A program made the position numbers and the translations under genes. Under the pieces are notes generated by a model. That model had not been told where the DNA came from. It searched no databases and saw only the letters and a list, made by a program, of their open reading frames with translations. A DNA stretch of 64,000 bases from Asticcacaulis sp. AC460 (GTDB lineage: Bacteria > Pseudomonadota > Alphaproteobacteria > Caulobacterales > Caulobacteraceae), in the NCBI RefSeq assembly GCF_000495795.1, contig NZ_AWGD01000035.1:1-64000 (forward strand), read 5' to 3'. Positions 16,212 to 24,644 of this stretch are shown here, one piece after another (positions within the stretch are counted from its first letter, which is position 1; the number at the start of each line of letters is the position of its first letter).

Positions 16212-17271
16212 CCATCCCGATTTCGACGCCCACGAAAAGGTCCTGTTCGTCAATGACGCGCAGACCGGCCTGCGCGCCATCATTGCCGTCCATTCGACGG
16301 CCCTGGGCGCGGCGGCGGGCGGATGCCGGCTGTGGTCCTATGCGGCGGACGCCGATGCCTTGACCGACGCCCTGCGCCTGTCGCGCGGCATGTCGTACAA
16401 GAACGCCATGGCCGACCTGCCCATGGGCGGCGGCAAGTCGGTGATCCTGGGGCCGGTGGCGACGGACAGGCGCGAAGCCGTGCTGGAAGCCTTCGGCCGC
16501 GCCGTCGACACCCTGGGTGGCCAGTACATCACCGCCGAAGACGTCGGCGTATCGGTCGCCGACATGCAGATCGTGGCCCGCACCACCAAACACGTCTCGG
16601 GCCTCAGTGCCGAAGCCGGCAAATCGGGCGGTGACCCGTCGCCGTTCACCGCGCGCGGTGTTCGCGTCGGCATCGAATCGGCGGTTCGTGCTCGCCTGGG
16701 CCGTTCGGAACTGGCCGGCCTCAGTGTCGCCGTCCAGGGCCTGGGCCATGTCGGCATGTATCTGTGCCAGGAACTGCATGAGATGGGTGCCAACCTGGTG
16801 GTCGCCGACATCAACCCGGCGCGCGTGTCCGAAGCCCAGATTCGCTTCGGCGCGATCGGCGTGTCGGTCGACGAAATCCTGACCCAGGCCGTCGATGTGG
16901 TGGCGCCTTGTGCGTTGGGCGGTACCATCACCGAATATGCCGCGCGCTATATCCGCGCCTCGGTGGTGGCGGGTGCCGCCAACAACCAGCTTCTGACGCC
17001 GGAAGCCGGCCGGATCCTGGGCGAGCGCGGCGTGCTGTACGCGCCGGACTATGTCATCAATGCCGGCGGCATTATCATGGTCCAGGGCGAAATCTCCGGC
17101 GACAACGACGCCGACCTGATCCGCGCCCGCGTCGACGCCATCGGGCCCCGCCTGGATGCCATCTTTGCCAAGGCGAAAAGCGATAATGTGATCACAAACG
17201 AGGTTGCCGATTCGATGGCGCGCGCTAAACTCGACGCCGCCCGGCGTATGCGTGCCCGCATCGCCGCCTAA
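16204..17271 (+). CDS. Leu/Phe/Val-type amino acid dehydrogenase
   Basis: 355-residue NAD-dependent dehydrogenase of the Glu/Leu/Phe/Val family, which deaminates an amino acid to its 2-oxoacid. The Gly-rich, Lys-containing catalytic motif PMGGGKSV is present with K78, preceded by K66 in MSYKNAM. The dinucleotide fold starts GLSVAVQGLGHVGMYLCQEL and ends with acidic VADINPAR. Length and motifs fit leucine or phenylalanine dehydrogenase better than glutamate dehydrogenase. It directly follows the 2-oxoacid ferredoxin oxidoreductase and precedes valine genes, so it could supply 2-oxoisovalerate or phenylpyruvate. Exact specificity (Leu, Val or Phe) cannot be decided by eye. Confidence 0.9.
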   Translation: MFDHPDFDAHEKVLFVNDAQTGLRAIIAVHSTALGAAAGGCRLWSYAADADALTDALRLSRGMSYKNAMADLPMGGGKSVILGPVATDRREAVLEAFGRAVDTLGGQYITAEDVGVSVADMQIVARTTKHVSGLSAEAGKSGGDPSPFTARGVRVGIESAVRARLGRSELAGLSVAVQGLGHVGMYLCQELHEMGANLVVADINPARVSEAQIRFGAIGVSVDEILTQAVDVVAPCALGGTITEYAARYIRASVVAGAANNQLLTPEAGRILGERGVLYAPDYVINAGGIIMVQGEISGDNDADLIRARVDAIGPRLDAIFAKAKSDNVITNEVADSMARAKLDAARRMRARIAA

Positions 17272-17287
17272 CCTCTTTAAGGTCCTC

Positions 17288-18784
17288 ATGCGCGATATCC
17301 ATCACTTCATCAACGGCCGCTCCGTGCCCGGTACCTCAGGCCGTTTCGGCGATGTCTACGATCCCAATACCGGCAAGATCCAGGCACGCGTGGCCCTGGC
17401 CTCCGGCGCCGAGATCGACGACGTCGTCGCCAAGGCCGTGAAGGCCCAGGCCGGCTGGGCGGCGATGAACCCGCAACGCCGCGCCCGCGTCATGTTCGCC
17501 TTCAAGGCCCTGCTGGACAAGCATATGGACGAACTGGCCGTCCTGCTGTCCAGCGAGCACGGCAAGGTCGTCGCCGACTCCAAGGGCGATATCCAGCGCG
17601 GCCTGGAAGTGGTGGAATTTGCCTGCGGTATCCCGCATCTGCTGAAGGGCGACTATACCGAAGGGGCAGGGCCGGGGATCGATGTCTATTCGCTGCGTCA
17701 GCCGTTGGGCGTCGTGGCGGGCATCACCCCGTTCAACTTCCCGGCCATGATCCCCATGTGGATGTCGGCGGTCGCCCTGGCCTGCGGCAATGCCTTTATC
17801 CTGAAGCCTTCGGAAAAGGACCCGTCGGTGCCGGTGCGCCTGGGTGAGCTGCTGATCGAAGCGGGCCTGCCCGAGGGCGTCTTCCAGGTGGTGCACGGCG
17901 ACAAGGAAGCCGTCGACGCCCTGCTGGTCCACCCGGATATCAAGGCGATCAGCTTCGTCGGCTCGTCCGACATCGCGCAATATGTCTACGCTACCGGTTC
18001 GGCCCACGGCAAACGGATCCAGGCCATGGGCGGGGCCAAGAACCACGGTATTATCCTGCCCGATGCCGACCTGGATCAGGTGGTGCGCGACATCGTCGGC
18101 GCCGCCTATGGCTCGGCCGGCGAACGCTGCATGGCCCTGCCGGTGGCGGTACCGGTCGGGGCGAAAACTGCCGACGCCTTTATCGAACGCATGACCGACG
18201 CAGCGCGCGCTTTGAAGGTCGGCGTCTCGACCGATGCCGAAGCCCATTACGGCCCGGTGATCTCAGCGGCGCATAAGGCCAAGGTCGAGGCCTATATCCA
18301 GATGGGCGTCGACGAAGGCGCCGATCTGGTGCTGGACGGTCGCGGCCTGAAGCTCCAGGGTCATGAGGACGGCTATTTCATCGGCCCGACCCTGTTCGAC
18401 AAGGTGCGGCCGGAAATGAAATCCTATCAGGACGAAATCTTCGGGCCCGTACTTCAGGTCATCCGCGCCGAGACCCTGGAAGAGGCGGCCGCCCTGCCGT
18501 CGCAGCACGCCTATGGTAACGGCGTCGCCATCTTCACCCGCAACGGCCTGGCGGCGCGCGAATTCGTCTCCAAAGTCAATGTCGGCATGGTCGGCATCAA
18601 TGTGCCGATCCCGGTGCCGGTTGCCTATCACAGCTTCGGCGGCTGGAAACGTTCGGCCTTCGGTGACCTGAACCAGTACGGTGAGGATGGGGTGCGCTTC
18701 TACACCAAGGTCAAGACGGTGACCTCGCGCTGGCCGGATGGCGATATCGGCGACCAGGCCTTCATCATTCCGACGATGAAATAG
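17288..18784 (+). CDS. mmsA: CoA-acylating methylmalonate-semialdehyde dehydrogenase
   Basis: 498-residue aldehyde dehydrogenase that converts methylmalonate semialdehyde to propionyl-CoA in valine degradation. The start MRDIHHFINGRSVPGTSGR is typical of MmsA. GITPFNFPAMIPMWM and the catalytic GERCMALP with C281 distinguish the CoA-acylating class from ordinary aldehyde dehydrogenases. The ATG at 17288 lies 16 bases after the upstream stop, with a TAAGG ribosome-binding sequence; an in-frame start at 17204 lies within the previous gene and is rejected. Two bases separate its stop from the DUF7832 gene. The propionyl-CoA formed would feed the methylcitrate genes at 23-29 kb. Confidence 0.95.
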   Translation: MRDIHHFINGRSVPGTSGRFGDVYDPNTGKIQARVALASGAEIDDVVAKAVKAQAGWAAMNPQRRARVMFAFKALLDKHMDELAVLLSSEHGKVVADSKGDIQRGLEVVEFACGIPHLLKGDYTEGAGPGIDVYSLRQPLGVVAGITPFNFPAMIPMWMSAVALACGNAFILKPSEKDPSVPVRLGELLIEAGLPEGVFQVVHGDKEAVDALLVHPDIKAISFVGSSDIAQYVYATGSAHGKRIQAMGGAKNHGIILPDADLDQVVRDIVGAAYGSAGERCMALPVAVPVGAKTADAFIERMTDAARALKVGVSTDAEAHYGPVISAAHKAKVEAYIQMGVDEGADLVLDGRGLKLQGHEDGYFIGPTLFDKVRPEMKSYQDEIFGPVLQVIRAETLEEAAALPSQHAYGNGVAIFTRNGLAAREFVSKVNVGMVGINVPIPVPVAYHSFGGWKRSAFGDLNQYGEDGVRFYTKVKTVTSRWPDGDIGDQAFIIPTMK

Positions 18785-18786
18785 CC

Positions 18787-19248
18787 ATGAAATACGACGA
18801 CGCGTCCTGGCACTATGGCGGAGACTTTCCGGAAGACCTGCCACCGGAGGCAGGCGGGACGCACATCGCCATGTTCGTGGTCTGGTGTTGGCTCAAGGGT
18901 CTGGCAGGCGAAGAAATATTAGAAGAGCCGGATTTTCTAGAGGCCGCCCGAAACAGGACGTCCAGTCCGGGCGCGATATTTTTCCGGACTTCGGATGAGA
19001 AGTTTGCCGACATCGACCTTAACGAGGAAGGCAATGCCTTCGCTCGGGCCTACTATTACCATGACGGTGGAACATATGTTCAGGATTACGATAAGACCTT
19101 AGCCAAAGGATTGCCGTCGCTTTATCATGTCCCTGACAACTGGGAGACATTCGACAAGCTGGCTCCGATTGTCGCACGGCGATTCAAAGCTTTCCAAAAC
19201 AGACAGAAAAACTGGTTTCAAAGACTATGGAACAGCAGCAAACACTAA
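18787..19248 (+). CDS. DUF7832-like hypothetical protein within the valine operon
   Basis: 153-residue, acidic, probably cytoplasmic protein beginning MKYDDASWHYGGDFPEDLP, with THIAMFVVWCWLKGLAGEE and NAFARAYYYHDGGTYVQDYDKTL. This pattern resembles the DUF7832 family as I recall it, whose members often look like immunity or stress proteins; function is unknown. It contains no catalytic motif I can name. It is lower in GC than flanking genes, begins two bases after the mmsA stop and overlaps the enoyl-CoA hydratase start by 22 bases. It is thus an insertion within an otherwise pure catabolic operon, expressed together with it. Relation to valine breakdown is not evident. Confidence 0.75.
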   Translation: MKYDDASWHYGGDFPEDLPPEAGGTHIAMFVVWCWLKGLAGEEILEEPDFLEAARNRTSSPGAIFFRTSDEKFADIDLNEEGNAFARAYYYHDGGTYVQDYDKTLAKGLPSLYHVPDNWETFDKLAPIVARRFKAFQNRQKNWFQRLWNSSKH

Positions 19249-20003
19249 CCTTCGAACAAAAAGGCCGTGTGGCGGTGGTCACCTTGAACCGCCCCGACGT
19301 CCTCAATGCGCTCAACTACCAGACCATGACGGAGCTGAGCGCACTGATCCGCGACATCGACCGCAATCCGGAGATCGCCGTGACGGTGATCACTGGGGCG
19401 GGCAGGGCCTTTGCCGCCGGCGCCGATATCAAGGAAATGGCCGGCCGCGATGTCGCCGACATGTACCTGAACGACTATTTCGCCGGCTGGGACGTCTTTG
19501 CCGCCTGCCGCAAGCCGGTGATCGCGGCGGTCAACGGTTTTGCCCTGGGCGGCGGCTGCGAACTGGCCATGATGTGCGACCTGATCATCGCCTCGGACAA
19601 GGCCAAGTTCGGCCAGCCGGAAATCAAGCTGGGCGTGACGCCAGGCATGGGCGGCTCGATCCGGCTGACCAAGGCGATCGGCAAGGCCAAGGCGATGGAC
19701 CTGGTCCTGACCGGACGGATGATCGATGCCACCGAGGCCGACCGCATTGGTCTGGTCAGCCGGGTGGTGCCGCATGATGAGTTGATGGCGGTAGCCATGG
19801 AGGCGGCGGAGGCGATCGCGGGCTATGGTTTGCCGGCGATCCTGGCAGCCAAGGAGATGGTCGGCCGGGCCTTGGAACTGCCGACGACGGAAGGCGTGCG
19901 GTTTGAGCGGCGGCTGTTTACGGCACTGTTCGCGACCGAAGATCAGAAAGAAGGCATGGCGGCGTTTGCTGAGAAGCGGCCTGCTAAATTTAAGGACAGA
20001 TAG
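19227..20003 (+). CDS. Enoyl-CoA hydratase
   Basis: 258-residue crotonase-fold enzyme. The oxyanion-hole segments AFAAGADIKEM and NGFALGGGCELAMMCD are present. The two catalytic glutamates of true hydratases are at E112 (GGGCE) and E132 (FGQPEIKLGVTPGMGGS), so hydratase activity is expected. In this operon it would hydrate methacrylyl-CoA to 3-hydroxyisobutyryl-CoA. It overlaps the end of the DUF7832 gene by 22 bases. A 167-base gap with a long palindromic repeat separates it from the next gene, so downstream expression may be modulated there. Confidence 0.93.
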   Translation: MEQQQTLTFEQKGRVAVVTLNRPDVLNALNYQTMTELSALIRDIDRNPEIAVTVITGAGRAFAAGADIKEMAGRDVADMYLNDYFAGWDVFAACRKPVIAAVNGFALGGGCELAMMCDLIIASDKAKFGQPEIKLGVTPGMGGSIRLTKAIGKAKAMDLVLTGRMIDATEADRIGLVSRVVPHDELMAVAMEAAEAIAGYGLPAILAAKEMVGRALELPTTEGVRFERRLFTALFATEDQKEGMAAFAEKRPAKFKDR

Positions 20004-20010
20004 CGTAATC

Positions 20011-20150
20011 ACCTCTCCCCGCCTGCGGGGAGAGGACGAGAGCCGAGCGAAGTGAAGGCGATCGGGTGAGGGGCCTTCCGAAGACGATTGTGCACCGGAA
20101 ACCGGGCATGCCCCTCACCCTAACCTCTCCCCGTAAACGGGGAGAGGGGT
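20011..20150. repeat. Intergenic palindromic repeat (CCTCTCCCC family), copy A
   Basis: Two hairpins, CCTCTCCCCGC-CT-GCGGGGAGAGG (20012-20035) and CCTCTCCCCGT-AA-ACGGGGAGAGG (20124-20147), bracket the element. GGGTGAGGGGC (20064-20074) pairs with its complement at 20110-20120. The block from the first hairpin through the GATCGGGTGAGGGGCCTTCC region recurs almost unchanged at 57413-57490. It lies in the only real gap of the valine operon, where it could slow or stabilise the transcript. Confidence 0.85.
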
Positions 20151-20170
20151 TAAAAAAAGCAGGGACGGAC

Positions 20171-21286
20171 ATGCTCAACGACGACCAGGTAATGATCCAG
20201 GAGGCGGCGCAGCGGTTTGCGTATGATAAACTGCGCCCCCATGCCGGTGAATGGGACGAGACCAAGCACTTCCCGGTCGAAGTCATGCGCGAAGCCGCGG
20301 CCCTGGGGTTTGCCGCCATCTACACCCGCGAAGACCATGGCGGCTCAGGCCTGTCGCGCCACGACGGCGTTATCATCTTCGAACAGCTGTCACGCGGCTG
20401 CATCGCCACCGCCGCCTTCCTGTCGATCCACAACATGTGCACCTGGATGATCGACAGCTTCGGCAGCGACGACCAGCGCGGTGGGTGGATCCCCAAACTG
20501 ACCACGATGGAGGCCATCGCCAGCTATTGCCTGACCGAACCGGGCTCGGGGTCCGACGCCGCCGCAATGAAAACCCGTGCCGTCCGCGACGGCGACAGCT
20601 TCGTCCTCAACGGTTCGAAACAGTTTATTTCCGGCGCCGGCGTTTCCGATCTTTACGTGGTGATGGCGCGGTTCGACGACGGCATTTCCACTTTCCTCGT
20701 AGCGAAAGACACGCGTGGCCTGAGCTTCGGCGCGAACGAAAAGAAGATGGGCTGGAACGCCCAGCCGACCCGCCAGGTCACTTTCGACAACCTGCGCATT
20801 CCGGCGGACAACCTGCTCGGCACACCGGGTGACGGCTTTAAATACGCCATGAAGGGGCTGGACGGCGGCCGACTGAACATCGCCGCCTGCAGCCTAGGCG
20901 GCGCCCAGGATGCTCTAGATCGGGCGCTCAGCTATGCCGGCGAACGGTCGCAGTTCGGCAAGCACCTCAATGCCTTCCAGGCGACCCAGTTCAAGCTGGC
21001 CGACATGGAAACCGAGCTGTCGGCGGCGCGGACCCTGCTGTACGAAGCCGCTGCAAAACTGGACGCCAAAACGCCGGACGCCACACGGTGGTGCGCCATG
21101 GCCAAGCGCTTCGTCACCGACACGGGCTCGAAAATCGCCAATGATGCTTTGCAGATTCATGGCGGCTACGGTTACCTGCATGATTACGGCGTCGAACGGA
21201 TCGTCCGCGATCTGCGCGTGCATCAAATCCTCGAAGGCACCAACGAGATCATGCGCGTTATCATCGCCCGGGACATGCTGAAGTGA
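20171..21286 (+). CDS. Acyl-CoA dehydrogenase (probable isobutyryl-CoA dehydrogenase)
   Basis: 371-residue flavoenzyme. The family signatures SYCLTEPGSGSDAAAM (FAD-binding region) and QIHGGYGYLHDYGVERIVRDLRVHQILEGTNEIMR are present, with the likely catalytic base E355 in LEGTNEI. Position between enoyl-CoA hydratase and 3-hydroxyisobutyryl-CoA hydrolase points to isobutyryl-CoA as substrate, giving methacrylyl-CoA; a short branched-chain activity is also possible. ATG 20171 is chosen because translation from the longer in-frame start at 20066 would read through the intergenic repeat. Its stop overlaps the next start (GTGA). Confidence 0.93.
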   Translation: MLNDDQVMIQEAAQRFAYDKLRPHAGEWDETKHFPVEVMREAAALGFAAIYTREDHGGSGLSRHDGVIIFEQLSRGCIATAAFLSIHNMCTWMIDSFGSDDQRGGWIPKLTTMEAIASYCLTEPGSGSDAAAMKTRAVRDGDSFVLNGSKQFISGAGVSDLYVVMARFDDGISTFLVAKDTRGLSFGANEKKMGWNAQPTRQVTFDNLRIPADNLLGTPGDGFKYAMKGLDGGRLNIAACSLGGAQDALDRALSYAGERSQFGKHLNAFQATQFKLADMETELSAARTLLYEAAAKLDAKTPDATRWCAMAKRFVTDTGSKIANDALQIHGGYGYLHDYGVERIVRDLRVHQILEGTNEIMRVIIARDMLK

Positions 21287-22293
21287 GCGAGGTCATCACC
21301 CGCATCGAACACGGTATCGGTCGGATCACCCTGAACCGGCCCCAGGCTCTGCATGCTCTGACGACGCAGATGTGCGCCGATATCGATGCCGCCCTGACCG
21401 CTTGGGAAAATGACACGGCGGTGACGGCGGTTCTGGTCGACCATGCCGAAGGCACGCGCGGTTTCTGTGCCGGCGGCGATATTCGTAAGGTCGCCCAATC
21501 TGGCCGCACCGATGGCGTCGAGGCGCGCGAATTCTTCGCTGTCGAGTACACCATGAATGCGCGGATCAAACGCTTCACCAAGCCCTATATCGCCATCATC
21601 GACGGCATCACCATGGGCGGCGGTGTCGGGCTGTCGGTGCATGGCTCGCACCGCATTGCTACCGAACGCACGGTCTTTGCCATGCCGGAAACGGGCATCG
21701 GCCTTTTTCCCGACGTCGGCGGCGGCTGGTTCCTGCCGCGGCTGGACGGTGAACTGGGCACTTGGCTGGCCTTGACGGGTGCGCAACTGCGCGGCAGCGA
21801 TGTGGTGGCCGCCGGGATCGCCACCCACTTCGTGCCGATGGACCGCATCGACGCCCTGAAAGCCGACATAACCGCCATCGACCGCTATGCCGAAGCTGTG
21901 CCGCCGGCCGCCTATACCAAGCATATGGACACCATCAATCGTTGCTTCGGCCACGACACCATGACGGCGATTTCGATCGCCCTGAACTCCGGCGATGACT
22001 GGGCGCGGGAACAGGCGCAAATCCTGACCAAACGCTCGCCTCAGTCCTTGGCCGTGTCGCTGCGCCAGTTACGCGAAGGCCGCAAGCTGGACAGCTTCGA
22101 GGACGTCATGCGGATGGAATACCGCATCGCCAGCCGCATCACCTCGACGAAGGACTTCTCCGAAGGCGTCCGCGCCGTGATCGAGGACAAGGATCAGGCG
22201 CCGGTCTGGGCCGAGTTGACAGAAGGCGCGATCGAGGCATTCTTCCAATCTCTTGGAAATATGGATTTGCAGTTCCCGGATATATCGACATGA
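21283..22293 (+). CDS. 3-hydroxyisobutyryl-CoA hydrolase (enoyl-CoA hydratase/isomerase family)
   Basis: 336-residue crotonase-fold protein, longer than a hydratase, as expected for HIBCH. Typical segments are GFCAGGDIRKVA, ITMGGGVGLSVHGSHRIATE and FAMPETGIGLFPDVGGGWFLPRL, with E136 in MPETGIG being the family's catalytic acid. The enzyme releases free 3-hydroxyisobutyrate, avoiding build-up of toxic methacrylyl-CoA. The GTG start at 21283 overlaps the preceding stop by four bases, and its own stop overlaps mmsB in the same way, so three genes are translationally chained. Confidence 0.94.
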   Translation: MSEVITRIEHGIGRITLNRPQALHALTTQMCADIDAALTAWENDTAVTAVLVDHAEGTRGFCAGGDIRKVAQSGRTDGVEAREFFAVEYTMNARIKRFTKPYIAIIDGITMGGGVGLSVHGSHRIATERTVFAMPETGIGLFPDVGGGWFLPRLDGELGTWLALTGAQLRGSDVVAAGIATHFVPMDRIDALKADITAIDRYAEAVPPAAYTKHMDTINRCFGHDTMTAISIALNSGDDWAREQAQILTKRSPQSLAVSLRQLREGRKLDSFEDVMRMEYRIASRITSTKDFSEGVRAVIEDKDQAPVWAELTEGAIEAFFQSLGNMDLQFPDIST

Positions 22294-23168
22294 AGATCGC
22301 CTTTATCGGTCTGGGCCACATGGGCTCGGGGATGGCCTCCAACCTGGTCAAGGCCGGTCATGAGGTCCGCGCTTTCGATATCAGCACCGATGCCGTGGCC
22401 CAGGCTGTGGCCGCCGGCGCGGTGACGGCGCCGTCAGTCCTTGAAGCCTGCCGCGACGCGGAGGCCGTGGTGACCATGCTGCCGGCCGGCCAGCATGTCG
22501 TGTCAGTCTACGGTCAGGTGTTCGAAGCCGCACCCCGATCCGCCATCCTGATCGACTGTTCGACCATCGATGTCGCCACGGCGCGTGAGGTGGCGGCGCA
22601 AGCCTACGCCAAGGGTTTTGCCATGGTCGATGCCCCGGTCTCGGGCGGCGTGGCGGGAGCGCAAGGCGGAACCCTGACCTTTATGTGCGGCGGGACGGCG
22701 GAGGCTTTTGCCCGCGCCGAACCGGTGCTGAAACCGATGGGCAAGGCGGTGATCCATGCCGGCGCGGCCGGGGCCGGGCAGGCGGCCAAGATATGCAACA
22801 ACATGCTGCTGGCCATCACCATGATCGGCACGTGCGAAGCCTTTGCCCTGGCCGAAAAACTGGGCCTGGACGATCAGGTCTTCTTCGACATCGCCTCGAA
22901 AGCCTCGGGCCAGAGCTGGTCGATGACGTCCTATTGCCCGGTGCCGGGACCGGTGCCGTCGTCGCCGGCGAATAACGACTACCAGCCGGGCTTTGCCTCA
23001 GCCTTGATGCTGAAGGACCTGACCCTGGCCATGCAGGCGGCGTCCGCGTCCGGCGCCGATACGCCGCTGGGCGCCCGGGCTCACGCCCTTTACGACGCCC
23101 TGTGCGCCCAGGGCCATGCCGGCCAGGACTTTTCCTACATGATCGAGCGCATCCGCCGGGGGGCTTAA
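22290..23168 (+). CDS. mmsB: 3-hydroxyisobutyrate dehydrogenase
   Basis: 292-residue NAD-dependent beta-hydroxyacid dehydrogenase that oxidises 3-hydroxyisobutyrate to methylmalonate semialdehyde, the MmsA substrate. The Rossmann motif is FIGLGHMGSGMASNL (residues 4-18). The substrate-binding DAPVSGGVAGAQGGTLTFM and the catalytic lysine K167 in GAGQAAKICNNML are present. ATGA overlap with the hydrolase gene. It is the last gene of the operon, and its TAA stop interlocks with that of the convergent small gene (four shared bases). Confidence 0.95.
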   Translation: MKIAFIGLGHMGSGMASNLVKAGHEVRAFDISTDAVAQAVAAGAVTAPSVLEACRDAEAVVTMLPAGQHVVSVYGQVFEAAPRSAILIDCSTIDVATAREVAAQAYAKGFAMVDAPVSGGVAGAQGGTLTFMCGGTAEAFARAEPVLKPMGKAVIHAGAAGAGQAAKICNNMLLAITMIGTCEAFALAEKLGLDDQVFFDIASKASGQSWSMTSYCPVPGPVPSSPANNDYQPGFASALMLKDLTLAMQAASASGADTPLGARAHALYDALCAQGHAGQDFSYMIERIRRGA

Positions 23169-23482
23169 TCGCGCCGGGCATTATGGCACGCATCGACGCG
23201 GTGTTCGCTATCGTCCAACCGCGATAGCCGGGTCCCCACGGGCATCATCGCCTTGGTTACGCTGTCTTCGAAGTTGATAAACAGCGATGTCAATTGGCCT
23301 TTGACCGACAGAAGGGTTTCGAAACCGAGCACACGGGTTTGGTGGAGACGGCCGTCCGGTCTTTCCAACAGAATTGGATCGCCAACCTTTATCTCTGCAG
23401 TCGGCTTGGTAATCATGACGACCAGGCGCCCCGTCTTGAGGGCGAGAACGTCTTGAATTTCGGAAATATGACTCATCTGCAT
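23165..23482 (-). CDS. Hypothetical small protein with EF-Tu domain-2-like beta-barrel pattern
   Basis: 105 residues, not recognised as a named gene. The stretch TGRLVVMITKPTAEIKVGDPILLERPDGRLHQTRVLGFETL and the later PVGTRLSRL resemble the six-stranded barrel of translation-factor domain 2 (KVGD...V.G.E motif). No GTPase domain is present, so it may be a stand-alone binding barrel. The start could be 23482 or the second Met at 23476. It is convergent with mmsB, with interlocked stops, and lies four bases after the prpF stop, so it is likely the last gene of the prpB-prpC-acnD-prpF transcript or a separate short unit. Function is unknown. Confidence 0.6.
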   Translation of the reverse strand: MQMSHISEIQDVLALKTGRLVVMITKPTAEIKVGDPILLERPDGRLHQTRVLGFETLLSVKGQLTSLFINFEDSVTKAMMPVGTRLSRLDDSEHRVDACHNARRD

Positions 23483-23486
23483 TCGC

Positions 23487-24644
23487 CTACTTTTCCAACG
23501 GTACCCGCACCCAGCCTTCCATCAGCACGCGGGCGCTGCGGCTCATCAGGGCTTTTTTGACCACCCACTGGCCGTCGACCTGAACAGCCTCGGCGCCCAC
23601 GCGCAACGTGCCGGACGGATGACCGAAGCGCACCGCGTTACGTTCACCGCCGCCGGCCGCCAGGTTGACCAGGGTGCCCGGCACCGCTGCCGCCGTGCCG
23701 ATCGCCACCGCCGCCGTGCCCATCATGGCGTGGTGCAGCTTACCCATCGACAGCGCCCGAACCACCAGGTCAATGTCGCCGGCCACGACCGGCTTGCCGC
23801 TGGAGGCGACATAGTCCGTCGGCGGTGCGACAAAGGCGACCTTAGGGGTGTGCTGGCGTTTGGCGGCTTCGGACAGGTCGGCAATCAAGCCCATGCGCAG
23901 GGCGCCATAGGCCCGGATGGCCTCGAATCGCGCCAAGGCGGCCGCATCGCCATTGACGGCCTCCTGCAATTCCGTGCCGGTATAGCCGATATCCACCGCA
24001 TTGACGAAGATGGTCGGGATTCCGGCATTGATCAGGGTAGTTTTCAGCGTGCCGACGCCCGGCACCTCCAGATCGTCGACCAGGTTGCCGGTCGGGAACA
24101 TGCTGCCGCCGTCACCGTCGTCCGCTGGGTCGACAAATTCGAGCTGAATCTCCGCCGCCGGAAAGGTCACGCCGTCCAGTTCGAAATCGCCGGTTTCCTG
24201 GACCTCGCCGCCGGTCATCGGCACATGGGCGATGATGGTCTTGGCGATATTGGCTTGCCAGATACGCACCGTGCACAGGCCGTCGCGCGGCACATCCGCC
24301 ACCAGGCCGTTCGAGATAGCAAACGGCCCGACCGCTGCAGACAGGTTACCGCAATTGCCGCTCCAGTCGATGAAGGCGCTGTCGATCGACACCTGGCCGA
24401 ACAGGTAATCGACATCGTGGTCCGGCCGGTCGCTCTTCGACAGGATGACCACTTTCGACGTAGACGAGGTCGCCCCGCCCATGCCGTCGGTCTGCTTGCC
24501 GTAGGGGTCGGGACTGCCGATCACCCGCAGCAGCAAGCGGTCGCGCGCTTCGACGTCGTCCGGCAAGTCCTCGCGCCGGAAGAAGACGCCCTTGCTGGTG
24601 CCGCCGCGCATATAGGTCGCCGGAATACGAATCTGACCGCTCAT
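23487..24644 (-). CDS. prpF: 2-methylaconitate cis-trans isomerase PrpF
   Basis: 385-residue PrpF-type isomerase, which works with AcnD in the methylcitrate cycle by isomerising 2-methylaconitate. The start IRIPATYMRGGTSKGVFFRREDLP is diagnostic, and QTDGMGGATSSTSKVVILS and DWSGNCGNLSAAVGPFAI carry the conserved Cys-containing active-site region of the diaminopimelate-epimerase-like fold. ATG 24642-24644 overlaps the acnD stop by four bases. Presence of prpF with acnD, rather than prpD, shows the AcnD/PrpF variant of the cycle. Confidence 0.95.
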   Translation of the reverse strand: MSGQIRIPATYMRGGTSKGVFFRREDLPDDVEARDRLLLRVIGSPDPYGKQTDGMGGATSSTSKVVILSKSDRPDHDVDYLFGQVSIDSAFIDWSGNCGNLSAAVGPFAISNGLVADVPRDGLCTVRIWQANIAKTIIAHVPMTGGEVQETGDFELDGVTFPAAEIQLEFVDPADDGDGGSMFPTGNLVDDLEVPGVGTLKTTLINAGIPTIFVNAVDIGYTGTELQEAVNGDAAALARFEAIRAYGALRMGLIADLSEAAKRQHTPKVAFVAPPTDYVASSGKPVVAGDIDLVVRALSMGKLHHAMMGTAAVAIGTAAAVPGTLVNLAAGGGERNAVRFGHPSGTLRVGAEAVQVDGQWVVKKALMSRSARVLMEGWVRVPLEK

